In this document: positions 34,327 through 41,829 of the stretch, in pieces
Layout of the letters: every line of letters begins with the position of its first letter
Numbering within the stretch: the first letter of the stretch is position 1
Source: AP-15 sp963737145
GTDB lineage: Bacteria; Pseudomonadota; Alphaproteobacteria; ATCC43930; CGMCC-115725
Assembly: GCA_963737145.1 (NCBI GenBank)
Contig: CAVTRO010000001.1
Location: forward strand, 124,001 to 188,000
Length of the DNA stretch: 64,000 nucleotides
Direction: 5' to 3'
Position numbers and translations under genes: made by a program
Notes under the pieces: generated by a model
The model's database searches: none
Told to the model about the DNA's origin: nothing
Seen by the model: the letters and a program-made list of their open reading frames with translations, nothing else

Positions 34327-36264
34327 TCAGGAAACGTCGACCAGCGACAAGGCCGGTTGCTCCGCCTCTTGGGCCGGAAGGTAGAAACCGGGGGTCAATG
34401 CTCGGTGCGTTGCCATTGAGTTCAGCCCCGGTGCGTCGGCGTCCATTGTCGCGGCGCCGGACAGCTCGACGCGGTTGCGGCCCTTCTGCTTTGCCCGGTA
34501 CAAGGCTTGGTCGGCGGCTTTCAGGACGGTCTGCGGATTGTCGCCGGCCTCCGGGAAAACCGCAACGCCGATCGACACGGTGACCCGCGGCAGGTTCTTT
34601 TCGAGGTAGCGGACAATGATATCCTCGATCTTGCTCCGCAGGCGCTCGGCCCGGGGCAGCGCGGCATCAGCACCGGCCCCGGGCATAATGACGACAAATT
34701 CCTCGCCGCCGAACCGGCACGGGATGTCTTCGTTCCGGAACAGATTTTCCAGGCAATTGCCGACGGCACGCAACACCATATCGCCGGCATCGTGGCCGTG
34801 ATTGTCATTGTATTTCTTGAAATGATCGACATCGATGGAGAGAATGCTGATGCTGTCGCCAGCCCTCGCCGCTCGTGAAAATTCGCGGCGGCAGGTCTCC
34901 AGCATATACCGTCGGTTGAAAAGCCCGGTCAGCACGTCGCGGATCGACTGGTCGCGCAATTGATCGCGCAATTTGACATTCGCTATCGCCAGGCTGATCT
35001 GCTCGGCGCAAACGAGCCCCAACCGGCGCTGCTCCGCGTTTACTTCTCTGTGCGGTTTTTCGTCGCCCAACTCGCTGTCGCACAGGAATTCGAGATTCAA
35101 CAATCCGATCGTCTCGCCATGAGCGAGGATCGGAATACAGCAATAGTCGCTCTCTACCGATGGATCGACATGCGAGCACCGGAAATCGATCTCGTTTTCG
35201 CCGAAAGTATAGGGCCGTCCGCGCCGCAAGCCCCAGCAATCGTCGGGCTGCATTGCCGGCATCATCTTAGCGCCGTTCCAGGCTTTGGCGCTTTCCAGCA
35301 CGTCCCGCGAATTGGCGTAGATAAAAAGGCTGCCGGCGCAGCCGGGAAGCAAGCGGCCGAGGAATTCGGCCACCATCTGATAGAGTTCACCCAATGAGTT
35401 GCAAGACTGGAGCCATTCATTGAGGTCCGAGAGCATTCGCGTCTCGCGGTTGCGCTTCTGGCGCTCCAACAATGTGGTGTGGAATACTTCGACGGCTCTC
35501 GCCATTTCGGCGAGTTCGTCGGCGCGCTGCCGCCCATCGAGCGCGAAGTCGAGGTCCCCATGCGCCAGCCGCAGCATCAAATCCCGCATTCGCAGCACGG
35601 GTGCGAGAAGCCCGGTTTTCACGAAGAACAGGCCGCCGGCCAGCGCCATGGCGCCTAGCATGGCGACAGCCAACAGAATTGCCAGAAAATAACCTTCGTC
35701 GGCCTCCACCTGACCACGCGCTCGCGCGATTTCCTGCTCATAGCCGCGGGCGACCGTATCTAAACTGTTGTTGAGCGCAGTCCTGACCGAGCGGTTTGCG
35801 TCATTGTCGCCAAACGCGCGGGCGGCTGCCGTGCTCTCTTCCTTGCCGAGGCGCACCAGTTCCGTCCGAAAGCGCACGAATTGGTCGATACGCTCCGCCA
35901 AATCTTCGATATTGGATTGCTGCGAGGCGATGGCGTCGGACTTCCACGCCCGCGCCACATCCTGAAGCTCGCCGAGCTGGCGGCTGAGATTCTCGGCAAA
36001 CGGCTCCGCTGTGGTCCAATCCGCCGACATGTAAATGCCGCGCAATTCCATCACAACGGCGTAGACGAGCCCGTTGACGCGCTCGAGATTGATCGTGCCT
36101 CGGGCCACGTGATCGAGGGCCGCATCGTCGCGCCGGGACAACTCGACCGCCACTAATGCAAGGGCGACACCCAGGACCGGGAGTAGTCCGAGAAAGGCAA
36201 TGATGGAATAGAGGCGGGTTTTGAGACGATATTTGCCACCTCCACGGGTCGGTGATAGAAGCAT
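34327..36264 (-). CDS. Membrane-bound diguanylate cyclase with GAF-like domain
   Basis: 645 residues. A first helix (SIIAFLGLLPVLGVALALVA), a periplasmic helical segment (about 50-190) and a second helix (LAILLAVAMLGAMALAGGLF) are followed by a HAMP region, a GAF-like domain (about 300-440, with CCIPILAHGETIGLLNLEF) and a GGDEF domain. The active site is RFGGEEFVVIMPGAG at about residue 515, and RNED five residues before GGEEF is an intact inhibitory I-site (RxxD). It should make cyclic di-GMP, with product inhibition, in response to a periplasmic or GAF ligand. A Flp pilin gene lies just upstream on the same strand, which fits control of attachment. Confidence 0.93.
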   Translation of the reverse strand: MLLSPTRGGGKYRLKTRLYSIIAFLGLLPVLGVALALVAVELSRRDDAALDHVARGTINLERVNGLVYAVVMELRGIYMSADWTTAEPFAENLSRQLGELQDVARAWKSDAIASQQSNIEDLAERIDQFVRFRTELVRLGKEESTAAARAFGDNDANRSVRTALNNSLDTVARGYEQEIARARGQVEADEGYFLAILLAVAMLGAMALAGGLFFVKTGLLAPVLRMRDLMLRLAHGDLDFALDGRQRADELAEMARAVEVFHTTLLERQKRNRETRMLSDLNEWLQSCNSLGELYQMVAEFLGRLLPGCAGSLFIYANSRDVLESAKAWNGAKMMPAMQPDDCWGLRRGRPYTFGENEIDFRCSHVDPSVESDYCCIPILAHGETIGLLNLEFLCDSELGDEKPHREVNAEQRRLGLVCAEQISLAIANVKLRDQLRDQSIRDVLTGLFNRRYMLETCRREFSRAARAGDSISILSIDVDHFKKYNDNHGHDAGDMVLRAVGNCLENLFRNEDIPCRFGGEEFVVIMPGAGADAALPRAERLRSKIEDIIVRYLEKNLPRVTVSIGVAVFPEAGDNPQTVLKAADQALYRAKQKGRNRVELSGAATMDADAPGLNSMATHRALTPGFYLPAQEAEQPALSLVDVS

Positions 36265-36301
36265 CGAATGGATTTGGTTACAGTTTTCTTGCGATCACTT
36301 T

Positions 36302-36436
36302 CTAATCCGTGCTGAGGTGCTTGCCGGTAAGGGTGAACGCCGCTATTGCCGCAACGGCAATCAGCAGGGCGATTAACGCATATTCTACCGCGGTAAGGCC
36401 AAGCCGATTTTGTAGCAAATTTTCAAGCATGCGCAT
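36302..36436 (-). CDS. Flp/Fap-type pilin subunit
   Basis: A 44-residue gene: MRMLENLLQNRLGLTAVEYA followed by the hydrophobic stretch LIALLIAVAAIAAFTLTG and a short polar tail. The G-x-TAVEYALIA block is the prepilin cleavage and N-methylation signature of type IVb Flp pilins, with Glu five residues after the processed Gly. It would be cut by a TadV-type peptidase and assembled by the Tad machine into adhesive pili. No tad genes are in the window, so it is an isolated copy. It lies 38 bases upstream of the diguanylate cyclase gene on the same strand. Confidence 0.82.
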   Translation of the reverse strand: MRMLENLLQNRLGLTAVEYALIALLIAVAAIAAFTLTGKHLSTD

Positions 36437-36594
36437 GCGAGAACCGATTCGGAACGTCCTGATCTAATCATAATATCAATGCAGAGAATTAATTTTTGCC
36501 TTACCGGACAAGCCGGTTCGGTCAACCAGAGTCGCAAGCGCAGGTGCGCCGACCCCCAGCCGATGCGGCCGGCCGATGCCGGCGGCGAGCACCG

Positions 36595-37318
36595 CTATTC
36601 CCGGCGGAACGTCACGACCAGGACATCGCGGTAGGCCGGACGTCCGGGATCGAGCGCAACGACCGGGGTCACGCCGTGATAGACGCGGCTGTCGTCGACC
36701 AGCGCCGAGTTCGAGCGGAGCGGTCAAGGTGAAGCTGCCGAGCGGGCGCTTGACGAGGTCGTAGATCGTGGTTTCGCCGCTCGCGACGTTCTCCCGGCGG
36801 ACCATCAGCACCAACACCCAGTCGACCCCGTCGCGGTGCATGCCTTCCGGGGTCGGCCGCCCCTCCTCGCCGAGCTGCGTCTCGATGCGGAACTGGTGGA
36901 TCTCGACATGCCAGGCTTCGGGCCGCAGCTCGGATGGGGTCAGCCGGTCGAACAGCGAGTGGCAGGTGCCCAGGATCGCGGTCATGGCCGGGTGGCGCGC
37001 GGCTGCCTCGGTGACTGGTTCGAACCAGCGCTCGACGCCGCCGTTGAGCGGGTTGTAGTCGCGGCTTTGATAATGCGGCTGATGCGGCTTTCGGGTAATC
37101 CCGGCCGCTGCGGCGCGAAAAACTCCGAACCGGCGGCGGCGGTACCGTCCGCCATCGGCCATATAGGCGTCGACACCGAGATCGCCCCAGGTCGCGGCGA
37201 AACCCTCCCAATCGGCGAGGCCAGCCTCTTCCAGCAGTCGCCCCATTTCCGGCGCATGCACAAAGGCAAAGCCAGTGCGCTCGATTGTGTCGGCGAGAGG
37301 GGTGAGCGAGTCTGTCAT
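36595..37318 (-). CDS. 2OG-Fe dioxygenase family protein (frame broken by one extra base)
   Basis: The ATG at 37318 overlaps the stop of the upstream luciferase-like gene (TGATG). Conserved blocks are FAFVHAPEMGRLL, LGVDAYMADGGRYRRRRFGV, PHYQSRDYNPLNGGVERWF, VEIHQFRIETQLGEEGRPTP and EGMHRDGVDWVLVLMVRREN, where His and Asp are iron ligands. At 36707-36712 the plus strand has GAGTTC for an expected GAGTC; correcting it yields APLDSALVDDSRVYHGVTPV and a stop at 36595, total 240 residues, recovering the distal iron His (YHGV). Relatives include bacterial amino-acid hydroxylases. The substrate is unknown. Confidence 0.83.
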
Positions 37319-38355
37319 CACAAGACGGCTTCGCCGACGACCCGCAGCGCTTCCGGTGTCGCACCGATCAGCAGCAATGTGCCGACCCGGTAATCCCTGG
37401 CGACCTCCTTCCATGCGTCGAGACGATCCCTGATCCGCTCCTTCGGCCCGACCAGCGAGGTTTCATCGATGAGCCCGTCGGGCACCGCCGCCTCGGCCTC
37501 CTTGCGCCGGCCGGCGAGGAAGTGGTCCTGGATCTCGACCGCCGCGGCTTCGTAGCCGAGCCGCTTGGCCAAATCGTTGTAGTAATTCTTCGATCGCGCC
37601 CCCATGCCGCCAATGTATAGGGCCAGCTGCGGCCTGATTTTATCGCGGCAGGCCGCGAGATCGTCGCCGATCGCCACCCGGACATAGGGGACGATGTCGA
37701 AATCGGCGAGGGTCTTGCCATTCCCGGCTTTGGCGATCCCCTCCAGCACGGGACCGGTGATCGCCTCGGCCTTCTCCGGCGACATAAAGAACGGCAATGT
37801 GCCATCTGCCACTTCGCCGGCGGTGCGCAGCCCGGCCGGTGCGAAGGAGGCCGTATAGATCTTCAGGCTCGGATCGCCGTGGATGATGCTGCGCAGCGGC
37901 TTGCCGAGCCCTGTGGCGCCCGGCCCGGTATAGGGGATCTGATAATGCTCGCCGTGAAACTCGAGCGGCGCCTTGCGCTCCAATATCTGGCGGATGATCG
38001 CGATGTATTCGCGGGTGCGCAGGAGCGGCTTGCCGAACGGGACGCCATGCCAGCCCTCGACGACCTGCGGGCCGGACGGTCCGATGCCGCAGAGAAACCG
38101 GTTGCCGGAAAGCGCCTGCAGGGTCATCGCCGTCATCGCCGCGCAGGCCGGCGTGCGCGCCGGCATTTGCATGATGCTGGTGCCAGCCTTGATCTTCTTC
38201 GTCTGCGCCAGGACCCAGGCGATCGGGGTCACCGCGTCCGTACCGTAGGCCTCGCCGCACCACACTGCTTCGTAGCCAAGCCGCTCCGCCTCCCAAACCG
38301 TCTCCATGTCGACGCCGGTCTCGGGCGAGACACGAACGGTGATGGCCAGTTTCAT
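37318..38355 (-). CDS. LLM-class F420- or FMN-dependent oxidoreductase
   Basis: 345 residues from the ATG at 38355 (MKLAITVRVSPETGVDMETV). Luciferase-fold marks are YEAVWCGEAYGTDAV, KKIKAGTSIMQMPARTPACA, ALSGNRFLCGIGPSGPQVVE and GWHGVPFGKPLLRTREYIAI. The long form with a late insertion resembles actinobacterial F420-dependent enzymes, so F420 is possible. Its start overlaps the stop of the upstream LLM gene by four bases, and its stop overlaps the start of the 2OG-Fe gene, so the three are one translationally coupled operon. The substrate is unknown. Confidence 0.88.
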   Translation of the reverse strand: MKLAITVRVSPETGVDMETVWEAERLGYEAVWCGEAYGTDAVTPIAWVLAQTKKIKAGTSIMQMPARTPACAAMTAMTLQALSGNRFLCGIGPSGPQVVEGWHGVPFGKPLLRTREYIAIIRQILERKAPLEFHGEHYQIPYTGPGATGLGKPLRSIIHGDPSLKIYTASFAPAGLRTAGEVADGTLPFFMSPEKAEAITGPVLEGIAKAGNGKTLADFDIVPYVRVAIGDDLAACRDKIRPQLALYIGGMGARSKNYYNDLAKRLGYEAAAVEIQDHFLAGRRKEAEAAVPDGLIDETSLVGPKERIRDRLDAWKEVARDYRVGTLLLIGATPEALRVVGEAVL

Positions 38356-39185
38356 TGCTCGCCCCCTTCCGCGGCGCGGGCGACCCGCTCCACGGCGCGC
38401 AGCCAATCCTCGAGCGCGCGCTCGGCGGGCTCGACCAGAACATGTTCAATACCCGCTGCGCCATAGGCGGCCAATCGAGCGCGGAGTGCGCCATCGTCCT
38501 TGCCATCCCATCCATAGCGCAGCGAGATCGCGAATCCCGGCTCGGGCCGCTGCTCGCGCAATCGGCGCACGATCGGCGCGGCCTCTTCGGGCGGGAGCCG
38601 CGAGCCGTGCCAGCCGTCGGCCAGTTTTACGGCGCGGGCGAGCGCCGCCTCCGAGCTGCCGCCGATCCAGATCGGGATCGGCTTAACCGGCTGCGGCAGC
38701 ATCCGCATGTCCTCGATCACCGCCGGGATGTGACGCGCCGGAAAGCTGACCGGGTCCTGGCTCCACACCGCGCGCATCATCGCGATGCCCTCGTCCATCC
38801 GCCGCCCGCGCTCGCGAAACGGCACGCCGAGCGCGGCGAACTCGCCCTCCATCCAGCCGACTCCGGCGCCGAGGATCAGCCGGCCCTCGGAAAGGTTCTG
38901 CAATGTCGCCAGTTCCTTCGCGAGCGGCAGCGGATGGCGCATCGGCAAGACCAGCACGCTGGTGCCGAGCCCGACCCTTTTCGTGAAGGCCGCCGCCCAG
39001 GTCAGGGTCAAGACCGGGTCATAGAAGATCGCCGAAGGCGGGTAGGGCGCGCCCTGCGGAAGGATGATGTGCTCGCTCGTCCAGACATCGGCAAAGCCGA
39101 GCTCCTCGGCCTGGATCGCCGCCCGCCGGATCGCCTCCGGCCCCGCCTTGCGCCCGATATGCGGCAGATGAATCCCGACCCGCAT
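38352..39185 (-). CDS. LLM-class flavin/F420-dependent oxidoreductase
   Basis: 277 residues starting MRVGIHLPHIGRKAGPEAIR. Motifs ELGFADVWTSEHIILPQG, RVGLGTSVLVLPMRHPLPLA, SEGRLILGAGVGWMEGEFAA and PIPIWIGGSSEAALARAVKL match the family often called F420-dependent TIGR03619. It is the first gene of a coupled three-gene operon with a second LLM enzyme and a 2OG-Fe dioxygenase. Flavin monooxygenases of this fold hydroxylate or desulfonate organic substrates; the partner enzymes suggest successive oxidations. Confidence 0.9.
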   Translation of the reverse strand: MRVGIHLPHIGRKAGPEAIRRAAIQAEELGFADVWTSEHIILPQGAPYPPSAIFYDPVLTLTWAAAFTKRVGLGTSVLVLPMRHPLPLAKELATLQNLSEGRLILGAGVGWMEGEFAALGVPFRERGRRMDEGIAMMRAVWSQDPVSFPARHIPAVIEDMRMLPQPVKPIPIWIGGSSEAALARAVKLADGWHGSRLPPEEAAPIVRRLREQRPEPGFAISLRYGWDGKDDGALRARLAAYGAAGIEHVLVEPAERALEDWLRAVERVARAAEGGEQ

Positions 39186-39531
39186 TACCGATCCTCCGAG
39201 AAATCGCGTCGGCTTAAGTTGAGGCTCCGACGGCGAGCACGCAAGCGCATGAAGAAGCTACACCTCCGATGCACCTTTCGCTGTTCTTGCTGTTATCTGC
39301 AGAGGATTTATCAGCGAGCCACATTCCGTGTTCCCTAGGAATCCGGTGGGCCCGAGTCCCGCTATAACCAGTTTCGCACGTGGCTCGATAAGCTCCGTTG
39401 GTCAGGGTGATATCATATACCGAAGAAATTGTCAATTTATCAACGACCTTCGCCCTACGCTCCTCGAGCGCGCAGGTCTACTCCCTTGTCGCCAGCGCAG
39501 GCTCGGTTCACTCTGACGCGAGGCTAGACGA
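39186..39531. other. Divergent intergenic region with dispersed repeat
   Basis: 346 bases between the minus-strand LLM operon and the plus-strand UGSC module. It holds the second copy of the degenerate 23-base element (39280-39302; compare 10242-10264), followed by TTATCAGCGAG. No gene is evident. A promoter for the UGSC pair should lie before 39532, but no clear box pair is visible. Confidence 0.45.
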
Positions 39532-40986
39532 GTGGATGGGGTGATGCCGGAGGAGCTTCCGCGGGACGGGCTGGTGGCGGTAGTCAAACGCGATTGTCCG
39601 ACTTGCGTCATGGCCGCGCCGGTGCTTGGCGAGCTTGCGCGCCTGATTGGGCTGACCGTTTTTACGCAGGACGATCCGTCCTTTCCCGAGACGGTAACGA
39701 TACGCACCGACGACACGATGCTCGACGTCTCGCACCGGCTCGGGATCGAAATCGTGCCGACGCTGATCCGCTTCGAGAGCGGCCGCGAGGTCGGTCGCAC
39801 TTATGGGTGGGATCGCCGCGAATGGGAGAGGCTCAGCGGCATTGCCGGGCTCGGCCCGGATTTGCCTCTAGCGCGGCCCGGCTGCGGCGCCAGGAATGTC
39901 GAGCCGGGTGTGCTCGAGCGCCTCAAGATCCGCTTCAACGAGACCGGGCTCAAATCGCGCCGCATCGAAATCGGTGAGGACGAGGACGAGCAGGAGGCGA
40001 TGTTTGCGCGTGGCTGGTCGGATGGGCTCCCCTTGGTGCCGCCGAGCGAGGAGCGGGTATTGCGCATGCTCGACGGCACGGCGCGCGACCCGCAGGAAGT
40101 CGTGGGCCTGGTGCCGCCGGCGCTCGCCGCGGCGACCGTCGAAAAGATTGCGATCAATGCGGTGATGGCGGGCTGCAAGCCGGAATATTTGCCGGTGGTC
40201 CTGGCCGCGGTTGAGGCGGTGCTCGAAGAGCAGTTCGCGATGCACGGGGTGTTGGCGACGACGATGTTCGTCGCGCCGGTAGTGATTGTGAACGGCCCGG
40301 TCCGCCGGCGGATCGGCATGAACGCGAAGGGCAACGCGCTCGGCCAAGGCAACCGCGCCAACGCCGCGATCGGCCGCGCGCTGCAGCTGGTCATTCGCAA
40401 CATCGGCGAGGGACGGCCGCAGGAGGTCGACCGCGCGACATTGGGCAATCCCGGCAAGTACACCTATTGCTTTGCCGAGGACGAGGAGGGGTCGAGCTGG
40501 GAGCCTCTGTCGGTCGAGCGCGGTCTGCAGCCGGGCCAGCCGGCGGTGACGGTGTTCGCCGGTTACGGTCTGCAGGGGATCGTCGACCAGAAGTCGCGCG
40601 ACCCCGATAGCCTGGCGAAGAGCTTTGCCGGATCGCTGAAGGCGCTCAGCAACGTCAAGCACGCGCCCTCCTGCGACGCGATGCTGGTGGTGTGCCCCGA
40701 GCACCACCGCACCTTCAAGAATGCCGGGTGGTCCAAGGCGCGGCTTTATGAAGAGCTCTATCGGCTGTGCGAGATCCCGGGAGACGAGCTTATTGCCGGA
40801 GCCAAGGGTATCGTCGAAGGCGGGCTCCCATCGCTCGCCGGCAAGACCGTCAACAAATTCCGTCCGGGCGGATTGATGATCGTCCGCGCCGGCGGCGATG
40901 CCGGGATGTTCTCCGGCATCATCGGCGGCTGGTCCGCGGGCGGCCCCCGCGGCAGCCTTCCCGTAACCAAGGAGGTCAGAGGATGA
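39532..40986 (+). CDS. Thioredoxin-fold protein paired with UGSC selenoprotein
   Basis: 484 residues from a GTG at 39532; an ATG at 39544 is an alternative start. The N-terminal domain (about 1-110) is thioredoxin-like, with VVKRDCPTCVMAAPVLGELA (a CxxC redox motif) and the cis-Pro segment IVPTLIRFESG. The remainder (about 150-484) is a conserved domain with ARGWSDGLPLVPPSEERVLR, GCKPEYLPVVLAAVEAVLEE, IVNGPVRRRIGMNAKGNALG and NKFRPGGLMIVRAGGDAGMF, of the type seen next to UGSC proteins. Its stop overlaps the start of the selenoprotein gene (ATGA), so the two are coupled. It probably supplies or takes electrons for the Sec/Cys redox centre of its partner. The reaction is unknown. Confidence 0.82.
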   Translation: MDGVMPEELPRDGLVAVVKRDCPTCVMAAPVLGELARLIGLTVFTQDDPSFPETVTIRTDDTMLDVSHRLGIEIVPTLIRFESGREVGRTYGWDRREWERLSGIAGLGPDLPLARPGCGARNVEPGVLERLKIRFNETGLKSRRIEIGEDEDEQEAMFARGWSDGLPLVPPSEERVLRMLDGTARDPQEVVGLVPPALAAATVEKIAINAVMAGCKPEYLPVVLAAVEAVLEEQFAMHGVLATTMFVAPVVIVNGPVRRRIGMNAKGNALGQGNRANAAIGRALQLVIRNIGEGRPQEVDRATLGNPGKYTYCFAEDEEGSSWEPLSVERGLQPGQPAVTVFAGYGLQGIVDQKSRDPDSLAKSFAGSLKALSNVKHAPSCDAMLVVCPEHHRTFKNAGWSKARLYEELYRLCEIPGDELIAGAKGIVEGGLPSLAGKTVNKFRPGGLMIVRAGGDAGMFSGIIGGWSAGGPRGSLPVTKEVRG

Positions 40987-41498
40987 CCGTGCTTCTAGAC
41001 CCGACCTCGGAGCGAAGTCCGACGATCCGGCCGCGCCTGCCTCGGCCGGAACGTCTCGACGGGCTGCGGATCGGCATTCTCGATATCGCCAAGCCGCGCG
41101 GCGATGTGTTTCTGCACCGGCTTGGCGAGCGGCTCGCCGAGCGCGGCATCGCCGTCAGGCACTACGCCAAGCCGACCAACACACGGGTGGCGCCGTTGCC
41201 GCTGCGGCAGCAGATCGCCGCCGAAGTCGATCTCGTCATCGAAGGGTTGTCCGACTGAGGGTCCTGCATTTCGTGCTGTACGCATGACATGGCGGATCTC
41301 GAAGCACGCGGCATTCCAACCGTCGGCGTCGCGACGACAGAGTTCATCGAAGGCGCGGCCGCCGGAGCCAAGTCCCTCGGCATCGATCCGGCGATCGTGT
41401 TTGTTCCCCACCCGGTGCAGGACCGCACCGACGACGAACTTAACAAACTCGCCGACGACCACCTCGAAGCAATAGTGGCTCTGTTGGTGAGGGGCTGA
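40983..41498 (+). CDS. UGSC-family selenoprotein, TGA decoded as selenocysteine
   Basis: The ATG at 40983 starts a frame with a single in-frame TGA at 41256-41258 (codon 92), after which the same frame stays open to 41498. The junction reads EGLSD-U-GSCISCCTHDMADL, the Sec-Gly-Ser-Cys motif that names the family; other members have Cys at this place. Upstream are RLDGLRIGILDIAKPRGDVF and QQIAAEVDLVIEGLSD, downstream GIPTVGVATTEFIEGAAAGA and GIDPAIVFVPHPVQDRTDDE, all conserved in style. Read this way the protein has 171 residues; a simple caller gives a 91-residue stub and a second ORF at 41289. A hairpin right after the TGA fits a bacterial SECIS. The host must have selABCD, which lie outside the window. 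Confidence 0.85.
41259..41288 (+). promoter_or_regulatory. Candidate bacterial SECIS hairpin
   Basis: Directly after the TGA, 41261-41266 pairs with 41283-41288 (GTC.TG with CA.GAC, one C/T mismatch), then after a five-base bulge CGTG at 41272-41275 pairs with TACG at 41279-41282 (one G-T wobble) around a CTG loop; opening the wobble pair gives a GCTGT loop. The apical loop is about 17 bases from the TGA, within the range known for bacterial SECIS elements, which bind SelB. Confidence 0.55.
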
Positions 41499-41535
41499 GC
41501 GCGCGTCCCGATCGGCTCCGCAGAACAGGTTATCA

Positions 41536-41583
41536 CTCTCGCACGCGCGAAATATTAGCTGAAATCAGCTGCGCGTGCGAGAG
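41536..41583. repeat. Long perfect inverted repeat with nested palindrome
   Basis: CTCTCGCACGCGC at 41536-41548 is perfectly complementary to 41571-41583 (13 pairs). Inside, AGCTGA at 41557-41562 pairs with TCAGCT at 41565-41570 around AA. No T-run follows directly, so it is not a standard terminator, although it could still end transcription of the UGSC operon 38 bases upstream. It could also be a protein-binding site or a mobile-element end. Confidence 0.75.
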
Positions 41584-41741
41584 CTGTTCAAATTCGGGTT
41601 TTTGTCAATACTTACTCAAACATGACTTAGTTACACGATCTCCTGTCAAAAACTCGGCGGCAACGCCGTCATCGATTAGTCCAATCAGCTGCAATGCGCC
41701 GCACATCACCGGGGTGGCAACGCAGGCAGCAGGGAAAAACC

Positions 41742-41798
41742 ATGGACCAGGCGATGAATTGGGCCGCCGGCGAGCTCGAAGGCTTCAGCCGGTCGTAG
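41742..41798 (+). pseudogene. Possible remnant of a transposase N-terminus
   Basis: An 18-codon frame MDQAMNWAAGELEGFSRS resembles the start of IS4-type transposases (the WAxxELxG DNA-binding motif), then ends at a stop. The rest of the element is absent. It is short, so chance similarity is possible. Confidence 0.3.
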
Positions 41799-41829
41799 AT
41801 CCGCGCGTCGCGACGACGGCTCGGCTCGT

